The notes: generated by a model from the sequence alone, not told the origin. A stretch of 64,000 bases of DNA from Pedobacter sp. R20-19 (GCF_000708265.2 NZ_JCKI01000010.1:62001-126000); one strand, 5' to 3'; positions 26,177-35,883 are shown, counted from the stretch's first letter. Numbers and translations: made by a program.

Positions 26177-26983
26177 TTATTTTTTATAATACTGTTGTGC
26201 TTCAGGCAAATATTTTTGAATTTGAGCAATACGGGTTGCATCACTTGGGTGGGTACTTAAAAATTCTGCTGGTTTTTGTGCTCCTGCAGATGCAGCCGAC
26301 ATTCTATTCCAAAAACTCGTTGCGTTTTGTGGGTTATATCCGGCCATAGCCATGAAGATTAAGCCTAAACGGTCTGCCTCCAACTCTTGATTACGACTGA
26401 ACTTTAACATTGCAACTGGTGTACCTACACCATAAAGCGTATTAAAAATGGATTGTGTCTTAGGATTTTTAGATAATGCTACTCCGGCAGCTGCTCCAAC
26501 ACCTTGTGCTACCATCTCCTGCGACATACGCTCGGCTGAGTGACCAGCAATAGCATGTGCAATTTCATGTCCCATTACAGTTGCTAAACCTGCATCATCT
26601 TGTGTTACAGGTAAAATACCAGTATAAACCACAATCTTACCGCCAGGCATACACCATGCATTTTTCTCATTATTCTGAACCACATTAACTTCCCACTGGT
26701 AATCAGCAATTAAATTACCATAATTGTTGTTGTTCATATAGGTTTTTACTGCACTAATTAGCTTATTACCTACAGTTTTCACTTTTAAGGCTTGTGCATT
26801 TGATGCAGATAAAACAGTGCTTTTATTCTCTGTTAAAAAGGTACTATATGCCTGAAATGCCATGGGCAAAACCTGATCATTACTTACCAAATCAAATCGA
26901 CTACGTCCTGTTAAAGGCACCGTTGAACATGAATTAAATAATAGAATGCCAGCAATACCTGCCGTTAAAAATAATTTTTTCAT
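26177..26983 (-). CDS. M48 family metallopeptidase, lipoprotein
   Basis: 268 residues. Lipobox FNSC puts lipidated Cys at position 19. The zinc motif is in TVMGHEIAHAIAGHSAERM (His139, Glu140, His143), with the downstream ligand Glu in NQELEADRLG. WCMPGGKIVVYTGILP is typical of the BepA/LoiP/YcaL branch, periplasmic proteases that handle misassembled outer-membrane proteins. No TPR domain follows, so it is closer to LoiP/YcaL than to BepA. Expected to act in the periplasm attached to a membrane. Single gene with its own terminator region. Confidence 0.9.
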   Translation of the reverse strand: MKKLFLTAGIAGILLFNSCSTVPLTGRSRFDLVSNDQVLPMAFQAYSTFLTENKSTVLSASNAQALKVKTVGNKLISAVKTYMNNNNYGNLIADYQWEVNVVQNNEKNAWCMPGGKIVVYTGILPVTQDDAGLATVMGHEIAHAIAGHSAERMSQEMVAQGVGAAAGVALSKNPKTQSIFNTLYGVGTPVAMLKFSRNQELEADRLGLIFMAMAGYNPQNATSFWNRMSAASAGAQKPAEFLSTHPSDATRIAQIQKYLPEAQQYYKK

Positions 26984-27073
26984 AATGATTTTAGTTGAAT
27001 GATAAACCTTTCAGGCAAACCGAGAATTAAACAGTATGCTTGTAAATAAGTTTTAATAATGTGTTTTTGTTAG

Positions 27074-27721
27074 TTAATTAGTTTTTTTCCTAAACAAATA
27101 CACTTTAGATTCTTTGCCCTTCAGCAATCTTTCGAGATTTTTTTGATGTGTAACTAAGATCAGAACACAAACCACCATGCCATAAAGTACTTCAGATTTT
27201 ATTGAAACCTGAAACAAAAAGACAACACTGAGTGGAAATGTAAAGCCAGCACAGATTGAACTTAATGAAACATATTTAGTTAATAATAGTACAATCACAA
27301 AAACCAGAACGCAAAGCATAGATGCTTCGAAGTTAACTGCCAAAATCATTCCAAAAAGTGTTGCCACTCCTTTTCCACCTCTAAAACCTGCAAAAACAGG
27401 AAATAAATGCCCCATCACAGCGGTTACTCCTAAGGCTAGCTGATAGTTAACAAAAACAACAGAATTTTGCGGCCCGGTAACAGACATCCCTATTAAATAA
27501 GCTAAATTGGTAGCTGTATAGCCTTTAGCGATATCAATGATCATTACCGCTATACCTGCTTTTTTGCCTAAAACCCTGAATGTATTGGTTGCGCCTGCGT
27601 TACCACTTCCATACTCTCTTACATCAATACCATAAAAAGCCTGACCAAGCCATACTGCAGTTGGTATAGATCCAAATAGATATGCAAACAATAAGGCGCT
27701 GAGCGAATAAACCGTAACCAT
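27074..27721 (-). CDS. plsY: Glycerol-3-phosphate acyltransferase PlsY
   Basis: 215 residues, strongly hydrophobic with five or more membrane segments. It transfers acyl groups from acyl-phosphate to glycerol-3-phosphate, starting phospholipid synthesis. Motifs: SIPTAVWLG, EYGSGNAGATNTFRVLGKK (motif 1), GHLFPVFAGFRGGKGVATLFG (motif 2) and, near the C-terminus, HQKNLERLLKGKES (motif 3). All three cytoplasmic loops are present. Same strand as nadC, 49 bp downstream; cotranscription is likely. Confidence 0.95.
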   Translation of the reverse strand: MVTVYSLSALLFAYLFGSIPTAVWLGQAFYGIDVREYGSGNAGATNTFRVLGKKAGIAVMIIDIAKGYTATNLAYLIGMSVTGPQNSVVFVNYQLALGVTAVMGHLFPVFAGFRGGKGVATLFGMILAVNFEASMLCVLVFVIVLLLTKYVSLSSICAGFTFPLSVVFLFQVSIKSEVLYGMVVCVLILVTHQKNLERLLKGKESKVYLFRKKTN

Positions 27722-27770
27722 AGCCTACAATGATACAAAATTTAAGCTTTCAATTTTACAACACATCAAT

Positions 27771-28613
27771 TTAGTATGCTTTTAAGCTGAAGTCCAGGCT
27801 TTTTACTGAGTGTGTAAGTGCACCCATTGATATAAAATCTACACCGCAAGCAGCATATGCTAACACATTATCTTCTGTAATGCCGCCAGATGCCTCGGTT
27901 GTAAATCTACCATCAATCAATGCTACAGCGGTTTTTAGATTTTCGAAACTAAAATTATCAAGCATAATCCGGTCAACACCTCCAATAGCCAATACTTGCG
28001 ATAATTCCTCAATACTCCTCACTTCAATCTCAATTTGTAGCGATTTGTGGTGATCAGCTAAATATTTCTTGGTCGAATGAATCGCATTAGATATTCCGCC
28101 GGCATAATCAACATGATTATCCTTAATCAGAATCATATCATACAATCCAATCCGGTGATTAACACCACCACCAATTCTCACTGCCCATTTTTCAAGGTAA
28201 CGTAAACCTGGCGTTGTTTTACGCGTATCTAAAATTTTAGTTTTAGTATTTTTCAAAAGTGAAACAATGTGATGCGTTTTTGTAGCAATGCCACTCATTC
28301 TCTGCATACAGTTTAGTACCAACCGTTCAGCAATAAGAATAGCATGTGTGCTTCCTGAAACTGTTAATCCTATGTCTCCGACTTTTACTTCGGCTCCATC
28401 TTGCAATAATACATTCACTTGTAAATCAGCATCTACAATTTTGAAGATCTCCAGCGCTAACTCCATCCCGGCCAGAATTCCATCTTCTTTAATGATAAGT
28501 TTTGCTTTTCCTTGCGTTCCCTCCGGAATAGTTGATAATGAAGTATGATCACCATCGCCCACATCTTCAGCAAGAGCATTTTTTATAAACTGATGTATAA
28601 GTTGAATATCCAA
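27771..28613 (-). CDS. nadC: Nicotinate-nucleotide diphosphorylase (carboxylating)
   Basis: 280 residues if started at TTG 28613 (MDIQLIHQFIKNALAEDVGDG by analogy with homologues, which start one or two residues before this block). Another TTG at 28634 would add seven residues; no ATG is available. The enzyme converts quinolinate and PRPP to nicotinate mononucleotide in de novo NAD synthesis. Motifs: EDVGDGDHTSL, LDTRKTTPGLRYLEKWAV, GGGVNHRIGLYDMILIKDNH, IEIEVRSIEEL, and ASGGITEDNV. Between DUF4783 and plsY on the same strand. Confidence 0.93.
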   Translation of the reverse strand: MDIQLIHQFIKNALAEDVGDGDHTSLSTIPEGTQGKAKLIIKEDGILAGMELALEIFKIVDADLQVNVLLQDGAEVKVGDIGLTVSGSTHAILIAERLVLNCMQRMSGIATKTHHIVSLLKNTKTKILDTRKTTPGLRYLEKWAVRIGGGVNHRIGLYDMILIKDNHVDYAGGISNAIHSTKKYLADHHKSLQIEIEVRSIEELSQVLAIGGVDRIMLDNFSFENLKTAVALIDGRFTTEASGGITEDNVLAYAACGVDFISMGALTHSVKSLDFSLKAY

Positions 28614-28769
28614 AGTATAGATTTTATGCCGCAAAAATAAGAATTATTTATGAGCAGACAATCGACAGATAGATTTAAAAGGAAACTGACAGAAGAATTT
28701 GACAGAAAATACTGACACCGATTTAGGTTTACAGATGATTTATTACCTTGTATGATAGCGGTTTTAGTC

Positions 28770-29168
28770 TTAATCCTTTGCAGGCTCAATCCTTAATTCA
28801 GTAATTAAAAAGCTACTGTTAAATTTCTTCATGGTAATAGAAACCCTGAACGTTTCTTTTGAAGTATTTAAAATTACGACCCCAAACCGATAGTTTGGAC
28901 TATTGTTAATTTTATGAAAAACGCTTGTTTTAACTGGGGGATGCTTGACAAAAAAATCTCTCAAAATTTGTTCACCCTGTGCTTTAGAATAGACATCTTC
29001 TTCGTCAACAATAATCAATTCAATAGTCGATGCAAAATTTTTAGCAATCTCTTTAGCATTGCCAGCCTTAAAATACGAGGATAAATCATCAATAATATCA
29101 GCCTGATAGGCTTTAGAACTATATAATGACGATAAACTAATGATAAGTAAAAAGAAGCTCCGGATCAT
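28770..29168 (-). CDS. DUF4783 family exported protein
   Basis: 132 residues with signal peptide (MIRSFFLLIISLSSLYSSKA). Mature sequence shows DDLSSYFKAGNAKEIAKNFAS and GEQILRDFFVKHPP, matching DUF4783, a small Bacteroidota family with an NTF2-like look and no assigned function. It commonly lies beside nadC, as here. A 10-bp inverted repeat overlaps its start codon. Confidence 0.8.
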   Translation of the reverse strand: MIRSFFLLIISLSSLYSSKAYQADIIDDLSSYFKAGNAKEIAKNFASTIELIIVDEEDVYSKAQGEQILRDFFVKHPPVKTSVFHKINNSPNYRFGVVILNTSKETFRVSITMKKFNSSFLITELRIEPAKD

Positions 29169-29189
29169 TTCTGTATTTTATACAGAAAT
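29167..29189. promoter_or_regulatory. 10-bp inverted repeat over the DUF4783 start
   Basis: ATTTCTGTAT (29167-29176), TTT, ATACAGAAAT (29180-29189). It overlaps the ATG of the DUF4783 gene. It could be an operator or an RNA hairpin hiding the start. Confidence 0.4.
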
Positions 29190-29338
29190 AGTAGCTAAAA
29201 TTATGCCATTAGCTTATCAAAAAACAGATTTCTTAATTTGTATAACCTTCAATAAAGTTATATTTGCCATATGAATAGAATACTAGAACATGGTTTACAA
29301 GAAAATGTTTTAGTCTTAATTATAATTTTTGAATAAAT

Positions 29339-30862
29339 ATGGTAAATAATAAAAAAGTTGCTCTTATCATTTTAGATGGCTGGGGTTACGGACGTCAAGA
29401 CAATTCTGATGCTGCATACGCTGCAAAAACACCTTTTTTCGATTCCTTATTACAGCACTACCCAAATTCAAAACTGGAAGCATCCGGTGAGGCTGTAGGG
29501 TTACCCGCCGGACAAATGGGAAATTCAGAAGTTGGACATATGAATTTAGGTGCTGGTAGAGTAGTTTACCAGGAACTTGGAAGAATTAACAAATCTATAG
29601 CGGACCGGGAATTACATGTAAATCCTATTTTACTTGATGCTTTTGATTATGCGAAACAAAATAATAAAGCCGTTCACTTTATTGGCTTAGTTTCAAATGG
29701 AGGTGTTCACGCACATATAGAACACCTGAAAGCACTTTGCGATGCAGCAAATGAGGCTCAGGTTCAAAATACTTTTGTACATGCCTTTTTAGATGGCAGA
29801 GATACGGATCCAAATTCTGGATTAGGTTTTATTACAGATCTACAAAACCATCTTCAGCAGGGAAATGCAAAACTGGCTACAATGGTTGGTCGTTACTATG
29901 CAATGGATCGTGATAATCGTTGGGAGCGTGTAAAACGGGCCTATGATGTGATGGTAAATGGTGTTGGAGAAAAAACACAAGATGCTTTGAACGCTATTCA
30001 AAATTCATATCAAAATGGCATTACTGATGAATTTTTAAATCCGGTAGTGCTTACCCAAACAAATGGAGCGCCTATTGCAACCATTCAACCTGATGATGTG
30101 GTGATCTGTTTTAACTTCCGTACTGATAGAGGACGCGAAATTACTACTGCACTAACACAAAAAGATTTTCCAGAGCAACAAATGCATAAGTTGCCATTGT
30201 ACTATGTGACTATGACCACATACGATGAGAGCTTTGAAAAAGTGAATGTAATGTTCACAAAAGATGATCTGACCAAAACAATTGGTGAAGTTTTATCTGA
30301 AAATAATAAGAATCAGATTCGTATTGCAGAAACTGAAAAATATCCTCATGTTACCTTCTTCTTTTCGGGCGGCAGGGAAACTGAATTTCCGAATGAAAAA
30401 CGTATTTTAATTCCTTCTCCAAAGGTAGCTACATATGATCTGCAGCCAGAAATGAGTGCAGCTGGTATAACCGAAGCCATCACAGCAGAAATGGAATCGG
30501 GATGGGCAGATTTTATTTGCTTAAACTTTGCTAATCCAGATATGGTTGGCCACACAGGTGTTTTTGATGCAGTGGTAAAAGCGGTAGAAACAGCAGATAA
30601 ATGTGCGGAGATTGTAGTCAATAAAGGTTTAGAAAATGGTTATTCCTTTATTTTATTGGCAGATCATGGTAACTCAGAATTTATGGTAAATGGCGATGGA
30701 TCTGCAAATACGGCTCATACTACAAATCTGGTTCCTTGTATCCTAATCGACAATGATTATAAAACTATTGCCGATGGAAAACTGGGTGATATTGCGCCTA
30801 CTGTTCTTAAAATTTTAGGCGTTGATATTCCAGCTGAAATGACTGGAAACGTTTTAGTATAA
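29339..30862 (+). CDS. gpmI: 2,3-bisphosphoglycerate-independent phosphoglycerate mutase
   Basis: 507 residues. Interconverts 3- and 2-phosphoglycerate using two Mn ions and a phosphoserine. Landmarks: LDGWGYG with metal ligand Asp13, MGNSEVGHMNLGAGR with catalytic Ser63, DGRDTDPNSG, GRYYAMDRDNRWER, NFRTDRGRE, ADHGNSE and HTTNLVP. Full length. Its stop overlaps the ATG of the following lipoprotein gene (TAATG), indicating coupled translation. Confidence 0.97.
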   Translation: MVNNKKVALIILDGWGYGRQDNSDAAYAAKTPFFDSLLQHYPNSKLEASGEAVGLPAGQMGNSEVGHMNLGAGRVVYQELGRINKSIADRELHVNPILLDAFDYAKQNNKAVHFIGLVSNGGVHAHIEHLKALCDAANEAQVQNTFVHAFLDGRDTDPNSGLGFITDLQNHLQQGNAKLATMVGRYYAMDRDNRWERVKRAYDVMVNGVGEKTQDALNAIQNSYQNGITDEFLNPVVLTQTNGAPIATIQPDDVVICFNFRTDRGREITTALTQKDFPEQQMHKLPLYYVTMTTYDESFEKVNVMFTKDDLTKTIGEVLSENNKNQIRIAETEKYPHVTFFFSGGRETEFPNEKRILIPSPKVATYDLQPEMSAAGITEAITAEMESGWADFICLNFANPDMVGHTGVFDAVVKAVETADKCAEIVVNKGLENGYSFILLADHGNSEFMVNGDGSANTAHTTNLVPCILIDNDYKTIADGKLGDIAPTVLKILGVDIPAEMTGNVLV

Positions 30863-31395
30863 TGATCAAAAACCTTTATATACTGGTATTTGCCCTGGCA
30901 CTTCTTTCCTGTAATCAGCATGAAGAACCTATGGCAAATACCGGATTAACCTATTTCGATTTAAAAGGTTACTTCGGGAGGGAGGTTATTCGTTTGAGAA
31001 ATGCTAAAACCAAAGTAAATAAAATGGTAAGTATTAACGGTATCGAAGAACATAAAACTTCACTAATTAATGACTGGGATAAAGAACTTGCCATTTTTGT
31101 AAACGCAGATATTAACAAAAACTCATGGAAGGGCAGCTTTAAGATTAACAGCAGTGATAGTGTAGATATTTATACGACTACTAATAAGAAGATTCCGATT
31201 AAAAAGGTTTCAGTAACACACCAATTCTCTCGTGTAAGTAAAATTGAAATCATTATTAATAATAAAAATATTTTATTTCAATCACAGGATACACTTATCT
31301 ATCTTCCGGATCAGTTGTATCAGATTAAAAAACAACAAAAAATAAGATTTCTTGCAATAAAAAATTATGCAGTAATGGCCAGGTTTATTCCATAA
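30862..31395 (+). CDS. Hypothetical lipoprotein, translationally coupled to gpmI
   Basis: 177 residues. The N-terminus MIKNLYILVFALALLSCNQ gives lipobox LLSC with Cys17. The rest is beta-rich and basic with no recognised domain; segments include TYFDLKGYFGREVIRL and KIEIIINNKNILFQS. The ATG overlaps the gpmI stop by one base. Proteins of this shape are common in Bacteroidota and unassigned. It ends in a strong terminator. Confidence 0.75.
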   Translation: MIKNLYILVFALALLSCNQHEEPMANTGLTYFDLKGYFGREVIRLRNAKTKVNKMVSINGIEEHKTSLINDWDKELAIFVNADINKNSWKGSFKINSSDSVDIYTTTNKKIPIKKVSVTHQFSRVSKIEIIINNKNILFQSQDTLIYLPDQLYQIKKQQKIRFLAIKNYAVMARFIP

Positions 31396-31434
31396 AAAAA
31401 GCAGTCAACATCAGTTTGACTGCTTTTTTTATGG
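31390..31434. terminator. Bidirectional terminator
   Basis: Nineteen-base perfect arms (31390-31408, 31416-31434) around a 7-nt loop, with A-run and T-run inside the arms, placed between the converging lipoprotein and TPR genes. Confidence 0.85.
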
Positions 31435-31445
31435 AATTTTTAAAT

Positions 31446-32066
31446 TTATTTTAAACTGGCTATCTGTGCTTTATCATAGGTAACCCAGTCTATAATATCT
31501 TTTCTTAATGGCTGCATGGTGAGTACCTTTTGAAAATCTGCAATAGAACTGTTAAATAACCCGATACAGGCAACCTTCTCTGCTCCTTTTTTTACTTTAT
31601 AAGATTTATAAATTGCATAATCTTTATAGGCTAACCCACGATTTTGAAACATCTGCGTATCCTCGTCTCCATTAATTTCAATCGCTTTGGTAAAATCCTT
31701 AATGGCAGCAGTATAAAAATTTTCACGCATGGTATTCAACGATTCTTTCGGATCATTAGCAATGTTTAATCTGGCTTTTCCACGGTAGTAATAAGCAGAA
31801 ACCTCATTAGGCTTCATGGCTAGTAAACGACTATAGGTTGCAATACACTTTTCATATTCTCCGTTTTGAAAATAAGAATAACCCAGCATTTTTAAAACAT
31901 TGGCATTATCAGGTGTTTTGGTATCAGCTTTTTCTAATTGTGTAACAGCAGTTCTATAATCACCCTTCATCATGGCCTGCATACTCTTTTCATAATTGTT
32001 CTGAGCAAAACTTGTAGTTGATGAGAAAATGATTAATCCTAAAATCGCTTTTTTAAAATAGTTCAT
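31446..32066 (-). CDS. Secreted TPR-repeat protein
   Basis: 206 residues with signal peptide (MNYFKKAILGLIIFSSTTSF, cut before AQ). Three or so tetratricopeptide repeats span residues 25-165, for example NANVLKMLGYSYFQNGEYEK and NEVSAYYYRGKARLNIAND. TPR proteins mediate protein contacts; this one should act in the periplasm. No catalytic domain. Partner unknown. Single gene. Confidence 0.8.
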   Translation of the reverse strand: MNYFKKAILGLIIFSSTTSFAQNNYEKSMQAMMKGDYRTAVTQLEKADTKTPDNANVLKMLGYSYFQNGEYEKCIATYSRLLAMKPNEVSAYYYRGKARLNIANDPKESLNTMRENFYTAAIKDFTKAIEINGDEDTQMFQNRGLAYKDYAIYKSYKVKKGAEKVACIGLFNSSIADFQKVLTMQPLRKDIIDWVTYDKAQIASLK

Positions 32067-32378
32067 GTATGAATAATAATTTAGATAAATCTAGCACCTT
32101 CATAGGGCGTATTTTTTTGCAATATAATTCTATTATAATAATTTAATAGTTTTTAATTTTCTTTACCCTTAAAAAACGGAATGCCCAGATATTAGCATAA
32201 ACGCTAAATTAAAAGAATTATGATATTAACACCAATAATTATATTTGTCTGCCTTTTTAACATAAGATTAATATAGTTTTTACTTTGGCACAAGAGTTGA
32301 ATTTATTATATTACTAACATAATTAAACAATGTGAATACGATCAAACTGCCAGTTTGTCGTGAGAGGAAAACGTGAAA
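32067..32378. other. Intergenic region with likely lon promoter
   Basis: 312 bp between divergent genes. A near-consensus -7 element TACTTTG (one spacer base short of TAnnTTTG) lies at 32281-32287, about 90 nt before lon. GAGAGG at 32361-32366 lies before the start. No heat-shock operator (CIRCE) was recognised. Confidence 0.35.
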
Positions 32379-34850
32379 ATGAGTAAACAAGATATATTTG
32401 ATTTCCATTCTGCTATGCCAATAATAAATGAGGATACCGAATTCTTCCCTTTAATGTCTCAACAAGACGAGGAGGAAATGAATAACGAGGATACGCCTGA
32501 AACATTGGCTATTTTACCCTTAAGGAATACTGTTTTGTTTCCAGGAGTGGTTATTCCAATTACCGTTGGACGGGATAAATCAATAAAATTAATAAAGGAA
32601 GCTTACAAGGGAAATAAAATTATTGGGGTAGTATCTCAAAAGGACGTTTCTATTGAAGATCCTACCTTTGAGCAACTTAACACGGTAGGTACAGTGGCTA
32701 ACATTATTAAACTATTGCAAATGCCAGATGGCAATACCACTGTAATTATACAGGGGAAGCAAAGGTTTAGCCTGATTGAGGAAGTTCAGAATGAGCCTTA
32801 CATCAAAGCTGTAGTTAAAAAATTTGAGGAGCAAAAACATAAGGCTGATAAAGAATTTAAAACTTTAATTGCGTCTATACGTGAAATGTCTGCTCAGATT
32901 ATTCAGCTGTCTCCAAATATCCCTAGTGAGGCCAGCATTGCTTTGAAAAACATTGAAAGCAATTCATTTCTGATCAATTTTATTTCATCAAATATGAATG
33001 CCGAAATGGCCGACAAGCAAAAAATTCTGGAAATGAATAAATTGCTTGATCGTGCACAGAAGGTAATGGAATTGTTGATGGTTGAATTGCAGATGCTGGA
33101 ATTAAGGAATCAGATCCAATCTAAAGTTCGCACCGATCTGGATAAGCAACAACGTGATTATTTTTTAAACCAGCAGTTAAAAACAATTCAAGAAGAATTA
33201 GGTGGAAACTCTGCTGACTTAGAGTTCGATGCTTTACAAGAAAAAGCAAAGCTGAAAAAATGGTCAAAAGAAGTTAATGATCACTTTGATAAAGAGCTAG
33301 ATAAATTAGGACGGATGAATCCGGCTGCTCCAGATTACTCTGTTCAATTGAATTACCTTGAATTGATACTGGATTTGCCATGGAGTGAATTTACAAAGGA
33401 TAATTTTGATTTAAAAAGAGCACAACGTATTCTGGATAAAGATCACTTTGGCTTAGAAAAAGTAAAACAACGTATCGTTGAATACCTGGCTGTACTAAAG
33501 CTTAAGCGTGATATGAAGGCGCCAATCTTATGTCTGGTAGGCCCTCCGGGTGTTGGTAAAACCTCATTAGGAAAATCTATAGCAAAAGCTTTAGGCCGTA
33601 AATATGTCAGAATGGCCTTAGGTGGCATTCGTGATGAAGCAGAAATTCGTGGTCACCGTAAAACGTATATTGGTGCAATGCCTGGTCGTATTATTTCATC
33701 AATCAAAAAAGCAGGTGCAGATAATCCTGTATTTGTTTTAGATGAGATAGATAAGGTTGGAACCGATCACCGTGGCGATCCATCTTCAGCTTTACTTGAG
33801 GTTTTAGATCCTGAACAAAATAATGCCTTCTATGATCATTATGTAGAAATGGATTATGATTTATCTAATATTTTATTCATCGCAACAGCAAATTCATTAA
33901 GTACTATACAACCAGCATTATTGGATCGTATGGAAATTATTGAGGTAAATGGCTACACGATTGAAGAAAAGATTGAGATCGCTAAAAAATATCTTTTGCC
34001 AAAACAAAAAGAAAATCACGGCTTAGAAAACAAACATATTAATCTTAAACCTGCGCTAATTGAAAAGGTAATTGAAGATTATACCCGTGAATCTGGCGTA
34101 CGTGGTTTAGAAAAGAGAATAGGTTCTTTAGTGCGTGGTGTGGCTACTAAGGTAGCTATGGAAGAAGAATACAATGTAACTTTAACCAATGAAGATGTTG
34201 AACGCATTTTAGGTGCACCAATTTACGATAAAGATTTATATGAAGGCAATGAAGTAGCAGGTGTGGTTACTGGTTTGGCCTGGACAAGTGTAGGTGGCGA
34301 TATTTTATTTATTGAATCCAGCTTAAGTCCGGGTAAAGGTAAATTAACTTTAACGGGTAACCTCGGAGATGTCATGAAAGAATCGGCAGTGATTGCGCTG
34401 GCTTACTTACGTGCACATGCTGCAGAATTCGGTATTGATTATGCCCTGTTTGATCATTGGGATGTTCATGTTCACGTGCCTGCAGGTGCAACACCTAAAG
34501 ATGGACCTTCAGCAGGTGTAACCATGTTAACAGCACTAACATCAGTATTTACACAACGTAAGGTAAAACAACATTTAGCCATGACTGGTGAAATCACCTT
34601 GCGGGGTAAAGTTTTGCCTGTTGGCGGAATTAAAGAAAAAATCCTGGCTGCCAAAAGAGCAAATATTAAGGAAATTATCCTTTGTAAAAGTAACCGAAAA
34701 GATATTTTAGAGATCAAAGAGAGCTATATCAAGGACCTTACTTTTCATTACGTAAGTGAAATGAGTGAGGTAATAGAATTGGCTTTAACAAAAAATAAGG
34801 TTAAAAAACCATTAGACTTGAGTATTAAAGCTGCTCCGATTGTCAATTAA
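32379..34850 (+). CDS. lon: ATP-dependent protease Lon
   Basis: 823 residues from the ATG at 32379; a GTG two codons earlier is possible. It degrades damaged and regulatory proteins. Domains in order: Lon N-terminal substrate domain (about 40-240, LAILPLRNTVLFPGVVIPI), a coiled-coil stretch, AAA+ ATPase (Walker A GPPGVGKTSLGKS, Walker B VFVLDEIDK), and the Ser-Lys protease domain with Ser711 in PKDGPSAG and Lys754 in GGIKEK. All essential residues are present. Ends in a GC-rich hairpin whose T-run abuts the next start codon. Confidence 0.97.
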   Translation: MSKQDIFDFHSAMPIINEDTEFFPLMSQQDEEEMNNEDTPETLAILPLRNTVLFPGVVIPITVGRDKSIKLIKEAYKGNKIIGVVSQKDVSIEDPTFEQLNTVGTVANIIKLLQMPDGNTTVIIQGKQRFSLIEEVQNEPYIKAVVKKFEEQKHKADKEFKTLIASIREMSAQIIQLSPNIPSEASIALKNIESNSFLINFISSNMNAEMADKQKILEMNKLLDRAQKVMELLMVELQMLELRNQIQSKVRTDLDKQQRDYFLNQQLKTIQEELGGNSADLEFDALQEKAKLKKWSKEVNDHFDKELDKLGRMNPAAPDYSVQLNYLELILDLPWSEFTKDNFDLKRAQRILDKDHFGLEKVKQRIVEYLAVLKLKRDMKAPILCLVGPPGVGKTSLGKSIAKALGRKYVRMALGGIRDEAEIRGHRKTYIGAMPGRIISSIKKAGADNPVFVLDEIDKVGTDHRGDPSSALLEVLDPEQNNAFYDHYVEMDYDLSNILFIATANSLSTIQPALLDRMEIIEVNGYTIEEKIEIAKKYLLPKQKENHGLENKHINLKPALIEKVIEDYTRESGVRGLEKRIGSLVRGVATKVAMEEEYNVTLTNEDVERILGAPIYDKDLYEGNEVAGVVTGLAWTSVGGDILFIESSLSPGKGKLTLTGNLGDVMKESAVIALAYLRAHAAEFGIDYALFDHWDVHVHVPAGATPKDGPSAGVTMLTALTSVFTQRKVKQHLAMTGEITLRGKVLPVGGIKEKILAAKRANIKEIILCKSNRKDILEIKESYIKDLTFHYVSEMSEVIELALTKNKVKKPLDLSIKAAPIVN

Positions 34851-34906
34851 ATGGTAAATCTTTTGGATGATCTTTCGAAAATTCAATAACAATAAATACA
34901 TTTATG

Positions 34907-34932
34907 GCCCGGGTAATCATCCGGGCTTTTTT
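34907..34932 (+). terminator. Terminator after lon, abutting the next start codon
   Basis: GCCCGG (34907-34912), 8-nt loop, CCGGGC (34921-34926), then six Ts (34927-34932). The ATG of the LpxR-like gene is the very next base, 34933, so the terminator tail is that gene's entire visible leader. Confidence 0.8.
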
Positions 34933-35883
34933 ATGAAATTATTTTTCGCCACCGCTATCCTATGCTTCATCTGCATAACTGGTTTTAGTCAGTCTTTCAA
35001 AAATGAATTTGGTTTTAAAACCGAAAATGATGCTTACTTAGCTACCTTAAACGACCGCTATTATACCAATGGATTATTCCTTTATTTTCGAAGGGCGATA
35101 GATCCAGCAAAGTTTTCAAAAAAAATAGAAAAGAAAACCTATGAAATTTCTGCCGGTCAGAAAATGTATACCCCATATTGGGGACAGGTAGCTAAAAAAG
35201 AAGATCAAGACAGACCATTTGCTGGTTATTTATATGCCGGTGCTGCTTATTCTGTATTTTATAAAAATGAAAGTGTTTTGAAAACCAGTGTAGAAATTGG
35301 AACCGTTGGACCAAATTCACTGGCACAGGATGCGCAAAAATTCTTGCATAAAACAGTTGGCTTTTATACCCCTGCCGGATGGGAATATCAAATTAAAAAT
35401 GAATTCGCTGTTAACCTTGCCGCAAACTACAGTAAGCTTTTGGTACGATCTACCGATAATATAGTTGATTTAAGTGGCCAGGGTTTTGCAAACTTAGGCG
35501 CTACATTTTCCGGCTTAGGTACATCAATTTTATTTAGAGCTGGAAGATTAAACCAGTTGTTTAATAGTGCTTATCATAATGCGGTGATAGGTGACTCAAA
35601 AACAGCAGCCTTAAATAAATCTGAACTTTTCTTCTATGCCAAACCGCAACTGAATGTTGTGGTTTATGATGCTACCATCCAAGGCAGTTTATTTAATAAC
35701 AATAGTCCGGTTACTTTCGATATAAAACCAATAGTTTTTGAACAGCAATTTGGCATAAATTACAGTTCAAAAAGATTTACTGCAGATTTTAATATCATTT
35801 TCAAAACCAAGGAGGTTAAGAGTGTGGCTAAAGCACAGAATTATGGCGGCTTGAGTTTGTATTATCGGTTTGGAAGCCTATAA
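34933..35883 (+). CDS. LpxR family lipid A deacylase-like outer membrane protein
   Basis: 316 residues from the ATG at 34933, which gives signal peptide MKLFFATAILCFICITGFSQ; an earlier start at 34867 would run through the lon terminator and add 22 unlikely residues. The mature protein shows FGFKTENDAYLATLNDRYYTNGLFLYF, matching the LpxR pattern with conserved ND and YTNG, and beta-barrel-like alternation to the C-terminal Phe region. LpxR of Salmonella removes the 3'-acyloxyacyl group of lipid A with calcium. Activity here is inferred from family only. Confidence 0.75.
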   Translation: MKLFFATAILCFICITGFSQSFKNEFGFKTENDAYLATLNDRYYTNGLFLYFRRAIDPAKFSKKIEKKTYEISAGQKMYTPYWGQVAKKEDQDRPFAGYLYAGAAYSVFYKNESVLKTSVEIGTVGPNSLAQDAQKFLHKTVGFYTPAGWEYQIKNEFAVNLAANYSKLLVRSTDNIVDLSGQGFANLGATFSGLGTSILFRAGRLNQLFNSAYHNAVIGDSKTAALNKSELFFYAKPQLNVVVYDATIQGSLFNNNSPVTFDIKPIVFEQQFGINYSSKRFTADFNIIFKTKEVKSVAKAQNYGGLSLYYRFGSL

